Shown: positions 48,442 to 58,510, counted from the first letter of the stretch. The stretch: DNA of 64,000 bases from Phaeodactylibacter sp. (GCA_024103175.1 JAGFJE010000433.1:1-64000); one strand, 5' to 3'. Notes: generated by a model from the sequence alone, not told the origin. Numbers and translations: made by a program.

Positions 48442-50127
48442 ATGAGCTCATTATCTTCTACCAACCGAAAAGAGATCATTCAAAAATTATCCGATGAGGC
48501 CTACGGCCTGATCGTAGTCGGCGGCGGGATCACCGGAGCCGGCATTGCTCTGGATGCCGCATCCCGGGGAATGAAGGCCGCCCTGTTCGAAAAGGATGAT
48601 TTTGCTTCGGGAACGAGCAGCAAATCCACCAAACTGATACACGGTGGGCTGCGCTACCTCAAACAGTTTGAGGTCGGGCTGGTGCGTGAAGTAGGCCGTG
48701 AACGCGCCATCGTTCATAATCTTGCCCCCCATCTGGTGCTTGCCGAAAAAATGCTCCTCCCGCTGATCAAAGGAGGGACTTTCGGCCCATTGAGCACTTC
48801 TATCGGCCTGTTCGTCTACGACTTTCTGGCCGGCGTCAAAGGAGCGGACAAGCGGAGAATGCTGGATAAGAAGCAAACGCTAAATTTGGAGCCGCTCCTC
48901 GAAGGGCAAAAGGACGTTCTCAACGGCAGCGGTTTTTATGCCGAATACCGGACCGATGACGCCCGCCTGACGATCGAGATCATCAAAACCGCGGTGAAAT
49001 ACGGGGCGGACTGCATCAATTATGTCAAAGTCAGCGGCCTGTTGTACAATGAAAGCGGGAAAGTGGTTGGCGTCCGCTGCAAGGATACAGAAACCGGAGA
49101 GGAATTTGAGGTAAAGTCCAGCTATGTAGTAAGCGCCGCCGGCCCGTGGGTGGATAAGCTGCGCAAAAAAGACCATTCGCTGAAAGGGAAGCGCCTGTTT
49201 CTGACTAAAGGCGTGCACATCGTCGTGCCACGCGAACGCTTTCCCGCCCGGCATTCTCTGTATTTCGACGTACCGGATGGCCGGATGATGTTTGCCATCC
49301 CAAGGCAAAGGGCCACATATATCGGCACTACGGATACTCCTTACGAAGGAGACCCTGACCGCATACCCATCAACCAGGAAGATGTAGACTACCTGCTGGA
49401 AGCCACCAACCACATGTTTCCCGGGGTGAACCTGTCCACCGATGACGTCGAATCCAGTTGGGCCGGGTTGCGCCCTTTGATCTATGAGGAAGGCAAATCC
49501 GCCTCTGAAATGTCCCGGAAAGATGAGATCTTCGAATCCGAATCGGGGCTGATCTCCATCGCCGGAGGCAAGCTCACCGGGTACCGCAAAATGGCGGAAC
49601 GGATCACCAACCTGCTGAACAAAAAATTCCAGGCAGCCCACGGAAAGCGCTTCCGGGACAGCCAAACAATAAACATCCCCCTGAGCGGCGGGCCTTTCCA
49701 AAATTCTGGCGAAGTAGATGCCTACCGGAAAACGGTAGACAAACGCCTCAACGGCCTGGGGCTCAACAGCTATTATGCCGACTACCTGGTGTCTAACTAC
49801 GGTAAACAAACGGACGAAATCCTGGATAAATTCCAGTCCTTTAACGACAGCCCGGAAGTGGCTCTGGCCAGAGCGGAGGCATGGTACAGCATCCACCACG
49901 AGCTGGCCCTCCACCCCATGGACTTTTTCAACCGGCGCTCCGGCAGGCTGTATTTCAACCTGCCCAGCATCAAACTCGTCCTGGAACCTGTTATGCAGGA
50001 TTTCCAGGCTTACCTGCAATGGACGGACGGCAAGCTGAAGGAGGAAAAGGCCAAAGTCCGGGAAGAGATCGAATGGGTTTCTGAGTTCGAATACTCTTCC
50101 AAAACCGGCAAGGCCGTCTCCTCCTGA
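48442..50127 (+). CDS. glpD: Aerobic glycerol-3-phosphate dehydrogenase
   Basis: A 561-residue FAD-dependent membrane-associated enzyme oxidising sn-glycerol-3-phosphate to dihydroxyacetone phosphate and passing electrons to quinone. The FAD-binding front is GLIVVGGGITGAGIALDAASRG at about 22-43, then FASGTSSKSTKLIHGGLRYL, a strong GlpD mark. SYVVSAAGPWVDKLR, TYIGTTDTPYEGDPD and DDVESSWAGLRPL follow, with GGKLTGYRKMAERI as the second FAD contact. The C-terminal DAO_C helical domain covers the last 130 residues. It is the first gene after the divergent promoter region; a GH31 gene follows 54 bases later. Confidence 0.94.
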   Translation: MSSLSSTNRKEIIQKLSDEAYGLIVVGGGITGAGIALDAASRGMKAALFEKDDFASGTSSKSTKLIHGGLRYLKQFEVGLVREVGRERAIVHNLAPHLVLAEKMLLPLIKGGTFGPLSTSIGLFVYDFLAGVKGADKRRMLDKKQTLNLEPLLEGQKDVLNGSGFYAEYRTDDARLTIEIIKTAVKYGADCINYVKVSGLLYNESGKVVGVRCKDTETGEEFEVKSSYVVSAAGPWVDKLRKKDHSLKGKRLFLTKGVHIVVPRERFPARHSLYFDVPDGRMMFAIPRQRATYIGTTDTPYEGDPDRIPINQEDVDYLLEATNHMFPGVNLSTDDVESSWAGLRPLIYEEGKSASEMSRKDEIFESESGLISIAGGKLTGYRKMAERITNLLNKKFQAAHGKRFRDSQTINIPLSGGPFQNSGEVDAYRKTVDKRLNGLGLNSYYADYLVSNYGKQTDEILDKFQSFNDSPEVALARAEAWYSIHHELALHPMDFFNRRSGRLYFNLPSIKLVLEPVMQDFQAYLQWTDGKLKEEKAKVREEIEWVSEFEYSSKTGKAVSS

Positions 50128-50181
50128 AAGAATATAGGCTACACGCACAACTGAAAAACGGAAAATTAACTTTAACCGCTT

Positions 50182-52686
50182 ATGGCAGAGAAACCCATTA
50201 AAAGCACGGCTCCCCTGATGGTAAGGGAAGGCCAAACCGTCACCGGAGAGCGTTATCCTGATGTTTATCACGAATACCGGCCCGATAAGGTTGTCACCCA
50301 GTACCAGGAAAAAGACGGCATTTTTGTCTATGAATCGGAGAACGGGCTGGCCCTGAAGGTGGAAGTACTTTCAGCAAATGTATTCCGTTTCAGATATGCT
50401 CCGGAAGGGCATTTCGGGAACGGATTTTCCTACGCCATCGACCCTGCCGCGGGCCAATCCATCCCCCGGGTAACCATCGGAGGCGACGACACCCACTTTT
50501 TTATCCATACCCGGACAATCCGTTGCCGGATAGACAAACAGAACCTGCAGGTTGGCCTCTATGATGCAAACAGCCAGAAGCTGATCTGTGAAGACGCCGA
50601 ACCTTACTACTGCCGCCGGACCATCCTCAAAGGCATTGACCTGGCCCGGGTTACCAAAAAAGCGCCGGCAGGCGAAGCTTACTTCGGGCTGGGAGACAAA
50701 ACCTGCTCCGCCAACCTCCGAGGCCACAAGCTGGAAAATTGGAATACCGATTCCTTCTCCTATAAAAAGGGGCAGGACCCCCTTTACCGGAGCATCCCTT
50801 TCTACTATGGGCTTCATCGGGGAACGGGCTATGGCATCTTTCTCAACAACAGCTTCCGGACCCACTTCGATTTTGACAGCCGGCAGAATGGGGCCGCCCG
50901 TTTCTGGGCCGACGGAGGAGAGATGGATTATTATTTCATCTATGGCCCTGGCCTGATGGATGTGGCCTGCCGTTATGCCTGGCTGACCGGCCGCCCCGAG
51001 CTACCTCCGCTGTGGGCGCTGGGGTTTCACCAATGCCGCTGGAGCTACTATCCGGAAAGCCGGGTTATGGAGCTGGCGCAGGAATTCCGGAACAGGCAGA
51101 TCCCCTGCGACGCCATTTACCTGGACATCGACTACATGGACGGCTACCGCTGCTTCACCTGGAACAAAGAGCATTTCCCCAATCCTCCCGAAATGATTGG
51201 CAGGCTTCGGGATCAGGGATTTCAGACGGTGTCCATGATAGACCCCGGCATACGGGTTGACCCTCAGTACCACGTTTACCGCGAAGGCATGAAAGAGAAC
51301 GCCTTCCTCTACCGGTCTACCGGAGAGATCATGCGGGCGCCGGTCTGGCCGCCCGATTGCGTATTTCCCGACTTCACCCATCCGGGCGTCCGCGAATGGT
51401 GGGGAGGGTTGTACAAAGGCCTGTATCTGGAAGACGGCGTCAGCGGCTTCTGGAATGACATGAACGAACCCGCCGTTTTCAAAGTGGATGGCGCGACCTG
51501 CCCCGATAATGTTCTCCACCATTACGAAGGCAATGCATGCGACCACCGCAAAGCGCACAACATCTACGGGCAGCAAATGTCGAGAGCCACCTACGAGGGC
51601 CTTAAACGGCTCAGGCCGGACAAGCGGCCGTTCGTGCTGACCCGGGCCACCTTCAGCGGGGGGCAGCGCTTCGCTTCGGTATGGACCGGCGATAATGCCG
51701 CCACCTGGGAGCACCTGCGCCTGGCCAACCTGCAGTGCCAGCGCCTCAGTGCTTCCGGCTTCTCGTTCGTCGGCACCGACATCGGAGGCTTCAATAAACA
51801 GCCGGATGGCGAACTGTTCATCCGGTGGCTGCAGCTGGCGGTTTTCCACCCGCTTTTCCGCGTGCATTCCATGGGCAACAACATCGATGGCGCCGCCGAA
51901 GCAGAAGCCGAAATGGTTCAGGCGGCAGAGCAGGAAAACCGGCTGGACCAGGAACCCTGGTCTTTTGGAGCGGAAAATACGGCCCTGGCCAAAGAAGCCA
52001 TTGAGTTGCGGTATGAACTGTTGCCTTACATTTACACTGTTTTCTACCAAAACACCCGGGATGGAGCCCCTGCCATCCGCAGCCTGTTCCTCTACAGCCA
52101 GGATGACCCGGCCGCCCTGGAGCGGGAAGAAGAGTTCCTCTTTGGCGACAGCCTCCTGGTAGCGCCGGTATTGGGCCCCGGCGTCAAATCCATAAAGGCC
52201 TACCTGCCCAAAGGCAGATGGTACGGCTACTGGAGCGGGATCCTATATGAGGGTAAGCAACTGGCAACTTTTCAAGCTGAGCCGGGCCGTATTCCTGTTT
52301 TGGCAAAGGCGGGATCGGCCATCCCCAATTATCCCATTCAGCAATATGTTGGTGAAAAGGAGTTCGAGTCTGTTGCTCTCCGGGTTTACTACGGCGAGGG
52401 AAGCAGCGAGTTCTATGAAGATGCGGGCGAAGGGTACGGTTATCAGGAGGGGCAATACAAGCTTCGCACCTTCACGGTTAAAACGGGCAATAACAACTTC
52501 TCCATCGGGCAGGAACAGGAAGGAGGCTACCGGAACACCTACGGCACTTTCCACCTCACCGTATTCGGCCTTCCGTTCAAGGCAAAAAGCTGCCGGGCGG
52601 ATGGGCAGGAGGTCAGCTTTGAACAGGATGGAGGGCAGTTAAAGGCTGATGTTCCTGACGGGTTTAAGGTCCTTCTTTTTATGTAA
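50182..52686 (+). CDS. GH31-family alpha-glucosidase
   Basis: An 834-residue glycoside hydrolase of family 31. An N-terminal beta-sandwich (about 50-270) precedes the catalytic barrel (about 275-640). The nucleophile is predicted as Asp 426 in GFWNDMNEPAVF, and the acid/base as Asp 504 in WTGDNAATWEHL. PCDAIYLDIDYMDGYR and FVGTDIGGF are further family marks. C-terminal beta domains end at 834. There is no signal peptide, so it should be cytoplasmic and release glucose from alpha-linked oligosaccharides or, less probably, act on another alpha-glycoside. It follows glpD on the same strand and may share its transcript. Confidence 0.92.
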   Translation: MAEKPIKSTAPLMVREGQTVTGERYPDVYHEYRPDKVVTQYQEKDGIFVYESENGLALKVEVLSANVFRFRYAPEGHFGNGFSYAIDPAAGQSIPRVTIGGDDTHFFIHTRTIRCRIDKQNLQVGLYDANSQKLICEDAEPYYCRRTILKGIDLARVTKKAPAGEAYFGLGDKTCSANLRGHKLENWNTDSFSYKKGQDPLYRSIPFYYGLHRGTGYGIFLNNSFRTHFDFDSRQNGAARFWADGGEMDYYFIYGPGLMDVACRYAWLTGRPELPPLWALGFHQCRWSYYPESRVMELAQEFRNRQIPCDAIYLDIDYMDGYRCFTWNKEHFPNPPEMIGRLRDQGFQTVSMIDPGIRVDPQYHVYREGMKENAFLYRSTGEIMRAPVWPPDCVFPDFTHPGVREWWGGLYKGLYLEDGVSGFWNDMNEPAVFKVDGATCPDNVLHHYEGNACDHRKAHNIYGQQMSRATYEGLKRLRPDKRPFVLTRATFSGGQRFASVWTGDNAATWEHLRLANLQCQRLSASGFSFVGTDIGGFNKQPDGELFIRWLQLAVFHPLFRVHSMGNNIDGAAEAEAEMVQAAEQENRLDQEPWSFGAENTALAKEAIELRYELLPYIYTVFYQNTRDGAPAIRSLFLYSQDDPAALEREEEFLFGDSLLVAPVLGPGVKSIKAYLPKGRWYGYWSGILYEGKQLATFQAEPGRIPVLAKAGSAIPNYPIQQYVGEKEFESVALRVYYGEGSSEFYEDAGEGYGYQEGQYKLRTFTVKTGNNNFSIGQEQEGGYRNTYGTFHLTVFGLPFKAKSCRADGQEVSFEQDGGQLKADVPDGFKVLLFM

Positions 52687-52705
52687 GATTTGGCCGGTGG
52701 TGAAA

Positions 52706-52760
52706 ACTGGTTGTCCGTATTCACTCCCCTGCTTCGCCATAGGCTCTTCCGGGTAAAATT
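52706..52760. repeat. Degenerate copy of the 38.1-kb repeat
   Basis: ggttg-ccgt, gcttcgccataggctc and ccgggtaaaattcactc follow the order of the 46-bp unit at 38095, with changes. The repeat abuts the end of the DUF6438 gene. Confidence 0.45.
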
Positions 52761-53332
52761 CACTCAACCTTCGGCTGCCACCAGATCTCTTCCGCCAGCT
52801 TATCCAGGAAACGTTCAAAGTTGATCAGGCCAACGGGAGCGAGGTGGTTGTTCACAATGGTTTTCTCCTGCTTGCCGTCATTGAGGTAGATAATGGTCTG
52901 AGGCAGGTCGGCGATAGGCTTGCCCTTTTCGGGGTAGGCGTCGCTCAGGCTGAAGAAGTTGATGTCCCGGGCTTTCTCCATTATCTGCTGAATGGTGCTG
53001 TCGGATACCGTGCCCAGATAGATACCCTGCCGGAGCACATTTTTTTCTCCTTTATACAAAGCCTGTCCGTTGGAGTAAAACTGTATTTCATAAACCGGGC
53101 AATGGCCGTAACAGGAGGTATGTTTCAGGCTGGCAAAAAGGTGCGGTTCTGTTTTGGGCAACAGCAGAGAGCCTTCTGCTGAGGGTGGCTCCGGCTGAAC
53201 CGAAATAGTATCTGCGGCAACCGGCCCGACGGCGTCGAGGCGCTTGTCCTCCTGCCGGGCAGCAGGCTTGCGGCTGCAGGCTTCCACCAGGATGAACACC
53301 AAAAGCAATTGAAGTAGGATGACCCCTTTCAT
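52760..53332 (-). CDS. DUF6438-like lipoprotein
   Basis: A 190-residue lipoprotein. The signal ends in the lipobox LVEAC (Cys about 19). The mature domain has LKHTSCYGHCPVYEIQFYSNGQALYKGEKNV, the Cys-x-x-x-Cys-Pro-x-Tyr pattern of DUF6438, then IYLNDGKQEKTIVNNH and a helical ending. Function is unknown. It follows yidC at a 9-base gap on the same strand, so it is probably cotranscribed with this membrane insertase, which may be without meaning for function. Confidence 0.78.
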   Translation of the reverse strand: MKGVILLQLLLVFILVEACSRKPAARQEDKRLDAVGPVAADTISVQPEPPSAEGSLLLPKTEPHLFASLKHTSCYGHCPVYEIQFYSNGQALYKGEKNVLRQGIYLGTVSDSTIQQIMEKARDINFFSLSDAYPEKGKPIADLPQTIIYLNDGKQEKTIVNNHLAPVGLINFERFLDKLAEEIWWQPKVE

Positions 53333-53341
53333 TCCAGCGTA

Positions 53342-55240
53342 TTATCGCTTGCGTTTTTTCCGCTGTTGCGTTTCTTTTTGTTCCTGAATGCGTTGCTGTT
53401 CTTTCAGCGCGGCCTCCAGCCTTTGCTGAAATCCACCCTTTTTCTTGGGTTTCTTCCGATATTCTTCCAGCTCCCTTTCGATCTTTTCGTTGTCTATAAT
53501 ATAATTCTTGGTCACAATGGTCTGTGCAATATTGAAGAGGTTGCTGAAGAGCAGGTAGCACGTCAGCCCGGAAGCGAAGGTATTGAAGAAACCGAGGAAC
53601 ATGATCGGCATGATGTACTGCATGTACTTCATGGCCGGGTTGGCCGACATATCCATATGCCGGGTGTTGTAGTAGGTATAGATCAAAGTGGTAACGGCCC
53701 AGAGCAGGGTGAACAAGCTGATATGCGCCCCCATATTAAAGGGCAGTTCAAAGGGCAGGTTAAAAAACACGTCGTAAGAGGACAGGTCATCGGCCCAGAG
53801 GAAGCCGGCCTGCCGAAACTCGATGGAGGCCGGGAAGAAGCGATACAGCGCAAACCAGATCGGCATTTGCAGGACCATGGGCATGCAGCCTCCCAAAGGG
53901 TTGACCCCAAATTCCCGGTACAGCTTCATGGTTTCCATCTGCTGCTGCTGGGGGTCATCCTTGAATTTGTCCTTCATGCCTTCAAGCCTCGGTTTCAGCG
54001 CGCCCATTTTGGACTGGGAGTACAGCATGCGGTACGTCAGCGGGTACAGCAAGAGCTTGACGATGAGGGTCAGGAAAAGGATGACTATTCCCTTACTTCC
54101 AATAAATGTGGACAGGAAGTTGAACAACGGGCGGATCACCCAGCGGTTGATCGTGCCGAAAATGCTCCATCCGAACGGAATGATGTCCTGAAGGCTGTTG
54201 TCATAACTGGCAAGGCGCTCAAACTCGTTCGGCCCGACGAAGAAGTCCATCGAAAAGGATTCGCTCTGATTGTGGTTATATGGCAGGCTGATCTCGGAGA
54301 CCAGCAGTTTCAGGTCTTTGGCCTCTTCGGGCAGCATCTTGGTTTCCAGAACCGCCGAATTGAAGGCCTGTTCCGCGATCAGGGAGCTGTTGAAGAACTG
54401 GTTGGCGTTGGAAACCCACTTCACCCGTTGGTTCTGCACCTCTTCGACATCATCGGAAGTACAGGAACAATAGTCCGGGTCTTCTTCAACCGGCTTGAAG
54501 TACACGGTGGAATAGCGCCGCTCATACAGCGTATTCTTTTCCAGCTTACTCAGGTAGTTGACCCAGTTGAGCTTCAGTTCATCGGCATCCTGACGGATCA
54601 GCGTATTGAGGTTTTCGAAACGGAGGTCGTAATCGATGTTATAAGTGCCGTCGGCGATGCGGTATTCCTGTTCGAAGTATCCACCGTTATCGGCAGTGGC
54701 CCGGAAAGTGACAGACGTATCATCGGCTTTTACCACATCAAAATAAAGGCTGCCGGTATTGACGCCACCGGTGGGCAGGTTGGCGATGGGGAAGAAATAT
54801 TCGAACTTGTTTTTCTCGTCTTCGAGCAGGGAAAGAGGCACTTTCTTCTCCTTACCATCTTCTCCTTCCACCACTTTATAGTGTTTTTTCAGCAGTACCT
54901 CCTTGATCCGCCCTCCCTGGCTGGTGAAGGATACTTTGAAAAGCTCGTTTTCGAGCGCCACCTCCTGCGCCTCGCCCGATGCCGCTCCGGAAAAAGGCCC
55001 GAAAGCCGACTGCCGGCGCAAAAGTGCGAGAGAATCGTCTTTTGTTTCAACCACCTCGAGTTGAGCGGCGGTGTCCTTCTCCGCCTTCTGGAGGTTTTCC
55101 TGCAGTTGCTGGACGGTTTCTATCGAATCCTGGCGGCGTTGTTGCTCCTGGATCTCTTCTTCTGTCGGCTGCATCATTTGTTGCCAGACGAGCAGCAGAA
55201 TGAAAATGAGCGTTAAGCCAATTATTGTATTTCTATCCAT
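53342..55240 (-). CDS. yidC: Membrane protein insertase YidC
   Basis: A 632-residue insertase. The first transmembrane helix (about residues 4-22) is followed by a large periplasmic domain (about 60-350) of gammaproteobacterial/Bacteroidota type. The conserved 60-kDa inner-membrane-protein core lies at about 375-585, with GSKGIVILFLTLIVKLLLYPLTYRM, PLGGCMPMVLQMPIWFALYRFF and YIMPIMFLGFFNTFASGLTCYL. The C-terminus is basic (KKKGG...QQRKKRKR), as in ribosome-binding YidC. It helps insertion of inner-membrane proteins with or without SecYEG. The ATG at 55238-55240 is used; the preceding TTG adds one residue. Confidence 0.94.
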   Translation of the reverse strand: MDRNTIIGLTLIFILLLVWQQMMQPTEEEIQEQQRRQDSIETVQQLQENLQKAEKDTAAQLEVVETKDDSLALLRRQSAFGPFSGAASGEAQEVALENELFKVSFTSQGGRIKEVLLKKHYKVVEGEDGKEKKVPLSLLEDEKNKFEYFFPIANLPTGGVNTGSLYFDVVKADDTSVTFRATADNGGYFEQEYRIADGTYNIDYDLRFENLNTLIRQDADELKLNWVNYLSKLEKNTLYERRYSTVYFKPVEEDPDYCSCTSDDVEEVQNQRVKWVSNANQFFNSSLIAEQAFNSAVLETKMLPEEAKDLKLLVSEISLPYNHNQSESFSMDFFVGPNEFERLASYDNSLQDIIPFGWSIFGTINRWVIRPLFNFLSTFIGSKGIVILFLTLIVKLLLYPLTYRMLYSQSKMGALKPRLEGMKDKFKDDPQQQQMETMKLYREFGVNPLGGCMPMVLQMPIWFALYRFFPASIEFRQAGFLWADDLSSYDVFFNLPFELPFNMGAHISLFTLLWAVTTLIYTYYNTRHMDMSANPAMKYMQYIMPIMFLGFFNTFASGLTCYLLFSNLFNIAQTIVTKNYIIDNEKIERELEEYRKKPKKKGGFQQRLEAALKEQQRIQEQKETQQRKKRKR

Positions 55241-55464
55241 CAATTCAGCTTTAGGACTGAGGAAACAGGCTGAGATGACAGCCTTGGGCGAAAAATGCCA
55301 CCCTGCGTTTCTATTCCTATTTTATTGTAAATCAACGCATTGCAAACAAGAAGAGCTAAAAAAACGCCCACTTGCTTCGCAAAGCACCGCAAAGGTACAA
55401 TTTTGTGAGATGATACCGTAACCCGAATAGATGATAATTGTTCAGGCTTCGACGAAGAAGGGCT

Positions 55465-56700
55465 TTACCGGGAGGTAGCCTTCACCGGGACGCGCCCCGC
55501 ACTTTCCACCCGCCCCGGATAGGCCTGCAGGCCGGCTTCCAGGCAATCCATAGCTTTTTGGAGGGCTTCTGAATTGAGCACATAAGCGATCCTGACTTCA
55601 TCTATCCCATGGCCCGGCGAAGCATAGAACCCCTCGCCCGGGGAAAGCATAACCGTAGCGCCGTTCAGGTCGAACTCCTCCAGCATCCACCGGCAGAAGC
55701 GCTCGGCGCTGTCGATCGGGAATTTGGCAAAGCAGTAGAAAGCGCCGCCGGGGCAATAACTGACTACCCCGTCCATCCGGCTAAGCCGGCTGTAGACCAC
55801 GTCCCGGCGCCGGGTATACTCTGTTTTCACTTCCTCCATATAGGTTTCTTCCATATCGAGCGTCGCTTCCGCCAGGATCTGCCCCAGGCCGGGAGGGCTA
55901 AGGCGTAGTTTGGCGTATCGCGTGGCCGCATCCAGGACCGCCCTGTTGCGGGTGACCAAAGAACCGACGCGAGCCCCGCAGGCGCTGTACCGCTTGGAGA
56001 TGGAGTCCAGCATAATAACATGGTCTTCAACACCTTTGATGTTAAGCGCGGAGAAAAACTCGTTGCCATCGTAGCAGAACTCCCGGTATACCTCGTCGAC
56101 GAACAGGAAGAGGTTGTAATTGCGGCACAGTTCCGCCAGGCCTTCGAGCGACTCCCGGGAATAGAAGCAACCGGTAGGGTTATTGGGGTTGGTAATGAAG
56201 ATCCCCTTGGTGTCCGTAGTGACCCTTTTCTCAAAAGCGGCGGTATCCGGCAAGCTGAACCCGTCTTCGATGTGGCAGGTTACGGGCCGGATGCGTATGT
56301 CGGCGATCTGTGCGAACCCGTTATAATTGGCATAGAAGGGTTCCGGTACGATCACCTCATCTTTATGGTCAAGGCAGGACAGAAAAGCGAATTGAATGGC
56401 TTCCGAGGCCCCTGTGGTAACGATAATTTCATCTGCGCTGACCTCGATGCCGAACTTGCGGTAGTAAGCCGTCAGTTTTTTCCGGTAAGACGCCAGGCCG
56501 GTGGCGGGGCTGTATTCCAGCACTTTCATATTGGTGGCGCGGACCTGCTGCAGGGCGTAGGCAGGAGTTTCGATATCAGGCTGGCCGATATTCAGGTGGT
56601 AAACGTGCCTGCCCGCTTCTTTGGCTTTATCGGCAAAGGGAATGAGTTTTCGGAATGGCGACATGGGCACATTTTCACCCCGCTTGGAAATCGAAGGCAT
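55465..56700 (-). CDS. Class I/II aminotransferase (aspartate aminotransferase-like)
   Basis: A 411-residue pyridoxal-phosphate enzyme of fold type I. NIGQPDIETP near residue 39 starts the substrate pocket. IVTTGASEAIQFAFL contacts the cofactor phosphate, IFITNPNNPTGCFY holds the Asn, FVDEVYREF the Asp, and the PLP lysine lies in LDSISKRYSACGARVGSL. It likely transfers amino groups between an amino acid and 2-oxoglutarate; aspartate, aromatic or alanine specificity cannot be set by sight. It stands alone, upstream of yidC on the same strand at a 220-base distance in which no gene was seen. Confidence 0.9.
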   Translation of the reverse strand: MPSISKRGENVPMSPFRKLIPFADKAKEAGRHVYHLNIGQPDIETPAYALQQVRATNMKVLEYSPATGLASYRKKLTAYYRKFGIEVSADEIIVTTGASEAIQFAFLSCLDHKDEVIVPEPFYANYNGFAQIADIRIRPVTCHIEDGFSLPDTAAFEKRVTTDTKGIFITNPNNPTGCFYSRESLEGLAELCRNYNLFLFVDEVYREFCYDGNEFFSALNIKGVEDHVIMLDSISKRYSACGARVGSLVTRNRAVLDAATRYAKLRLSPPGLGQILAEATLDMEETYMEEVKTEYTRRRDVVYSRLSRMDGVVSYCPGGAFYCFAKFPIDSAERFCRWMLEEFDLNGATVMLSPGEGFYASPGHGIDEVRIAYVLNSEALQKAMDCLEAGLQAYPGRVESAGRVPVKATSR

Positions 56701-56802
56701 CGCTTGTCAGTTTACAGTTTACAGAAAATTGGGGCCAAAGATAGCCTAATTTCCAACGGCTGTAAAGCTTTGCCCGCGAAAGATTTTTCCATTTTCCGGG
56801 AT

Positions 56803-57612
56803 CTAACCCTGCTCCCCCAGCATAAATTCCAATGAAGAGAAGGCGCCATCCGGCGCTTTTTCCGATACTTTAATGTTACTCATTCCCCGTTCTCCCCGGC
56901 TGCTGCTGAGCAGGATCTTCCCGTATTGGCGGTAGTCATCCCAGGGGGAAATAAAGCCCGGCTTCTCATCACCGGCTTTCGAAAAGTAGGCCCACTGGCG
57001 AACGAGGTAGCTATTCGTATCGACATAAACGTGGTATTTGTTTTCCGGGGTGTCGCCTACTTTTTCAAAGGTGAGCTGAAGCTTATAGGCAGCCTCGCCT
57101 GCCTGGGTAATTTCCTGCCCCAGGTATTTGAGTGTAACGCCGGAGTCTTTAAGTTTGAAAGGCATCACCAGCCAGTAGGAATCGTTGATCCAGATGCTTT
57201 TTGCAAGCCCCATACGGGCCTCAAGCGTGTCGGGGTTTTCCACAACCTGGCCTTTCTCCATGGCTTTGCCGGAAAGGTTGCGGATATTGACGATATAGAT
57301 CGTGCTGTCGGCGGGGATCTCAATGCGGACATCGCCGGTAAATTTATCCCATAGCAAAGTACGTCGCCCGAAGAAAGTCCATTGCAGATAATGGGTGTTA
57401 TTCCAGGCCCGGCGGCCTCCCATGGCCAGCATCGCCGAATCGGCAATGGAAATCGCACGTTCATCGGAAGCTGTGGCATTGAAGCCCCTGGCTGGAGGAT
57501 TGGCTTCTACGACATCCGGCTCTTCCTCCTGGCCGGAGGCGCTTTCAGGCGGCGAAGGCTGACAGCCCCAGAGCGCTATAGCCAGCAACAACAATCCTAT
57601 CGTTTTTTTCAT
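56803..57612 (-). CDS. Lipoprotein of unknown function
   Basis: A 269-residue lipoprotein starting MKKTIGLLLLAIALWGC, with the lipobox IALWGC. An upstream ATG at 57636 adds eight residues, but the chosen start begins the signal peptide. The mature part has a helical opening (ERAISIADSAMLAMGGRRAWNN) and then a series of beta strands (LQWTFFGRRTLLWDKFTGDVRIEI, VTLKYLGQEITQAGEAAYKLQL), similar in style to LolA/LppX-like lipid carriers seen in Bacteroidota. The name of the family is not known to me. It stands alone with repeats downstream of its start. Confidence 0.72.
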   Translation of the reverse strand: MKKTIGLLLLAIALWGCQPSPPESASGQEEEPDVVEANPPARGFNATASDERAISIADSAMLAMGGRRAWNNTHYLQWTFFGRRTLLWDKFTGDVRIEIPADSTIYIVNIRNLSGKAMEKGQVVENPDTLEARMGLAKSIWINDSYWLVMPFKLKDSGVTLKYLGQEITQAGEAAYKLQLTFEKVGDTPENKYHVYVDTNSYLVRQWAYFSKAGDEKPGFISPWDDYRQYGKILLSSSRGERGMSNIKVSEKAPDGAFSSLEFMLGEQG

Positions 57613-57766
57613 GGTCACAGCTTTTGCACATTTCAAACTGCCTGTTCTGGCCTTCTGTTCAGGAGGGAGCCGCTTCCCATTCAGGGAAAAGCGGCTCCCC
57701 AGGTAAGGATGAAACAGAGCCCTGTTCAGGCCAGGAAGGGAATCAACTCAATCACCCAATTTTACC

Positions 57767-57804
57767 CGGCTGAGCCTCAGCGAAGACGGGCAACCCAATC
57801 AACC
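57767..57804. repeat. Inverted copy of the 38.1-kb repeat
   Basis: It reads the complement of the 46-bp unit at 38095, containing ttttacccggctgagcctc and cagcgaagacgggcaacc, with one extra C. It stands just behind the stop of the HhH protein gene. Confidence 0.8.
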
Positions 57805-57811
57805 ACTTCCT

Positions 57812-58510
57812 CTACTCCTTCCCTCCCTTAAGCTGGTCCTGCAGCTCTTTCAGCTCATCCCACTTACCTTCATTGGCCAGGCCGGCTTGCCGGGGCCAGG
57901 TATTGGGGACGGCCAGGCGGTAGCGTTCGCCGGCGGCAGTCAGGATCTCCTGGAGCCGCTCGACAGAAGAAGCGGCTAGTTCTGCCCAGGTGGTAATGCC
58001 ATCGGCATTCAACAACCCTTCGATCTTCGGCCCGATACCTTCCACGATCTTCAGGTCATCCTGTTTGATCTTGCCCAGAGGAGTGGCGAAAACCATACCG
58101 CCGAGCCCTTTGGACTTAGGCTTATCTTCATCTGTTTTTGCTCCTTTATCTTCGTCGCCTTCCGCGATACCCGATCCCGATGCGGCTTCCTGCTCCGCTT
58201 TCAGCCGGTCGAACTTGCCCTGGATCACCGATTTATCCGCCTCACAGATCCGCAATTTCCGTTTGAGGTCTTCCCTCTCCTTGGTGGTTTCTTCATGCTG
58301 GTATTTCAGGCTCATGAAATCCTTCTCCATAGTGGTCAGATTGGATTTCAGGCGGGCATTCTCCTCTTCCAGTTCCCGCAGGCGTTTGCGGTTGCTGAAC
58401 AACAGGGCGCCAAGCAGAAAGCCCAGCAGGAAGGCCAGAAGAGAGAGGATCAGCCACCACAGCCAACAAGGTTCCAAAGCAGCCAGCAATAAGGTGTTAT
58501 CTGTATTCAT
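57812..58510 (-). CDS. Membrane protein with coiled coil and helix-hairpin-helix domain
   Basis: A 232-residue protein. A transmembrane helix spans about 14-39 (LWWLILSLLAFLLGFLLGALLF). A coiled coil follows (about 42-110, rich in Glu, Lys and Leu heptads), then an acidic linker, and a helix-hairpin-helix domain at about 152-200 (LKIVEGIGPKIEGLLNADGITTWAELA), the type found in Bacteroidota near OmpA or fused to ribosomal L21. The last segment is a charged tail. It lies 30 bases downstream of an OmpA-family gene on the same strand, so they probably form an operon. It may link the envelope to another partner, though its role is unknown. Confidence 0.78.
   Translation of the reverse strand: MNTDNTLLLAALEPCWLWWLILSLLAFLLGFLLGALLFSNRKRLRELEEENARLKSNLTTMEKDFMSLKYQHEETTKEREDLKRKLRICEADKSVIQGKFDRLKAEQEAASGSGIAEGDEDKGAKTDEDKPKSKGLGGMVFATPLGKIKQDDLKIVEGIGPKIEGLLNADGITTWAELAASSVERLQEILTAAGERYRLAVPNTWPRQAGLANEGKWDELKELQDQLKGGKE

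Noticed and set aside
53366-55216. 616-codon forward frame opposite yidC
   Set aside because: The reverse strand clearly encodes YidC; the antisense frame shows no motif.
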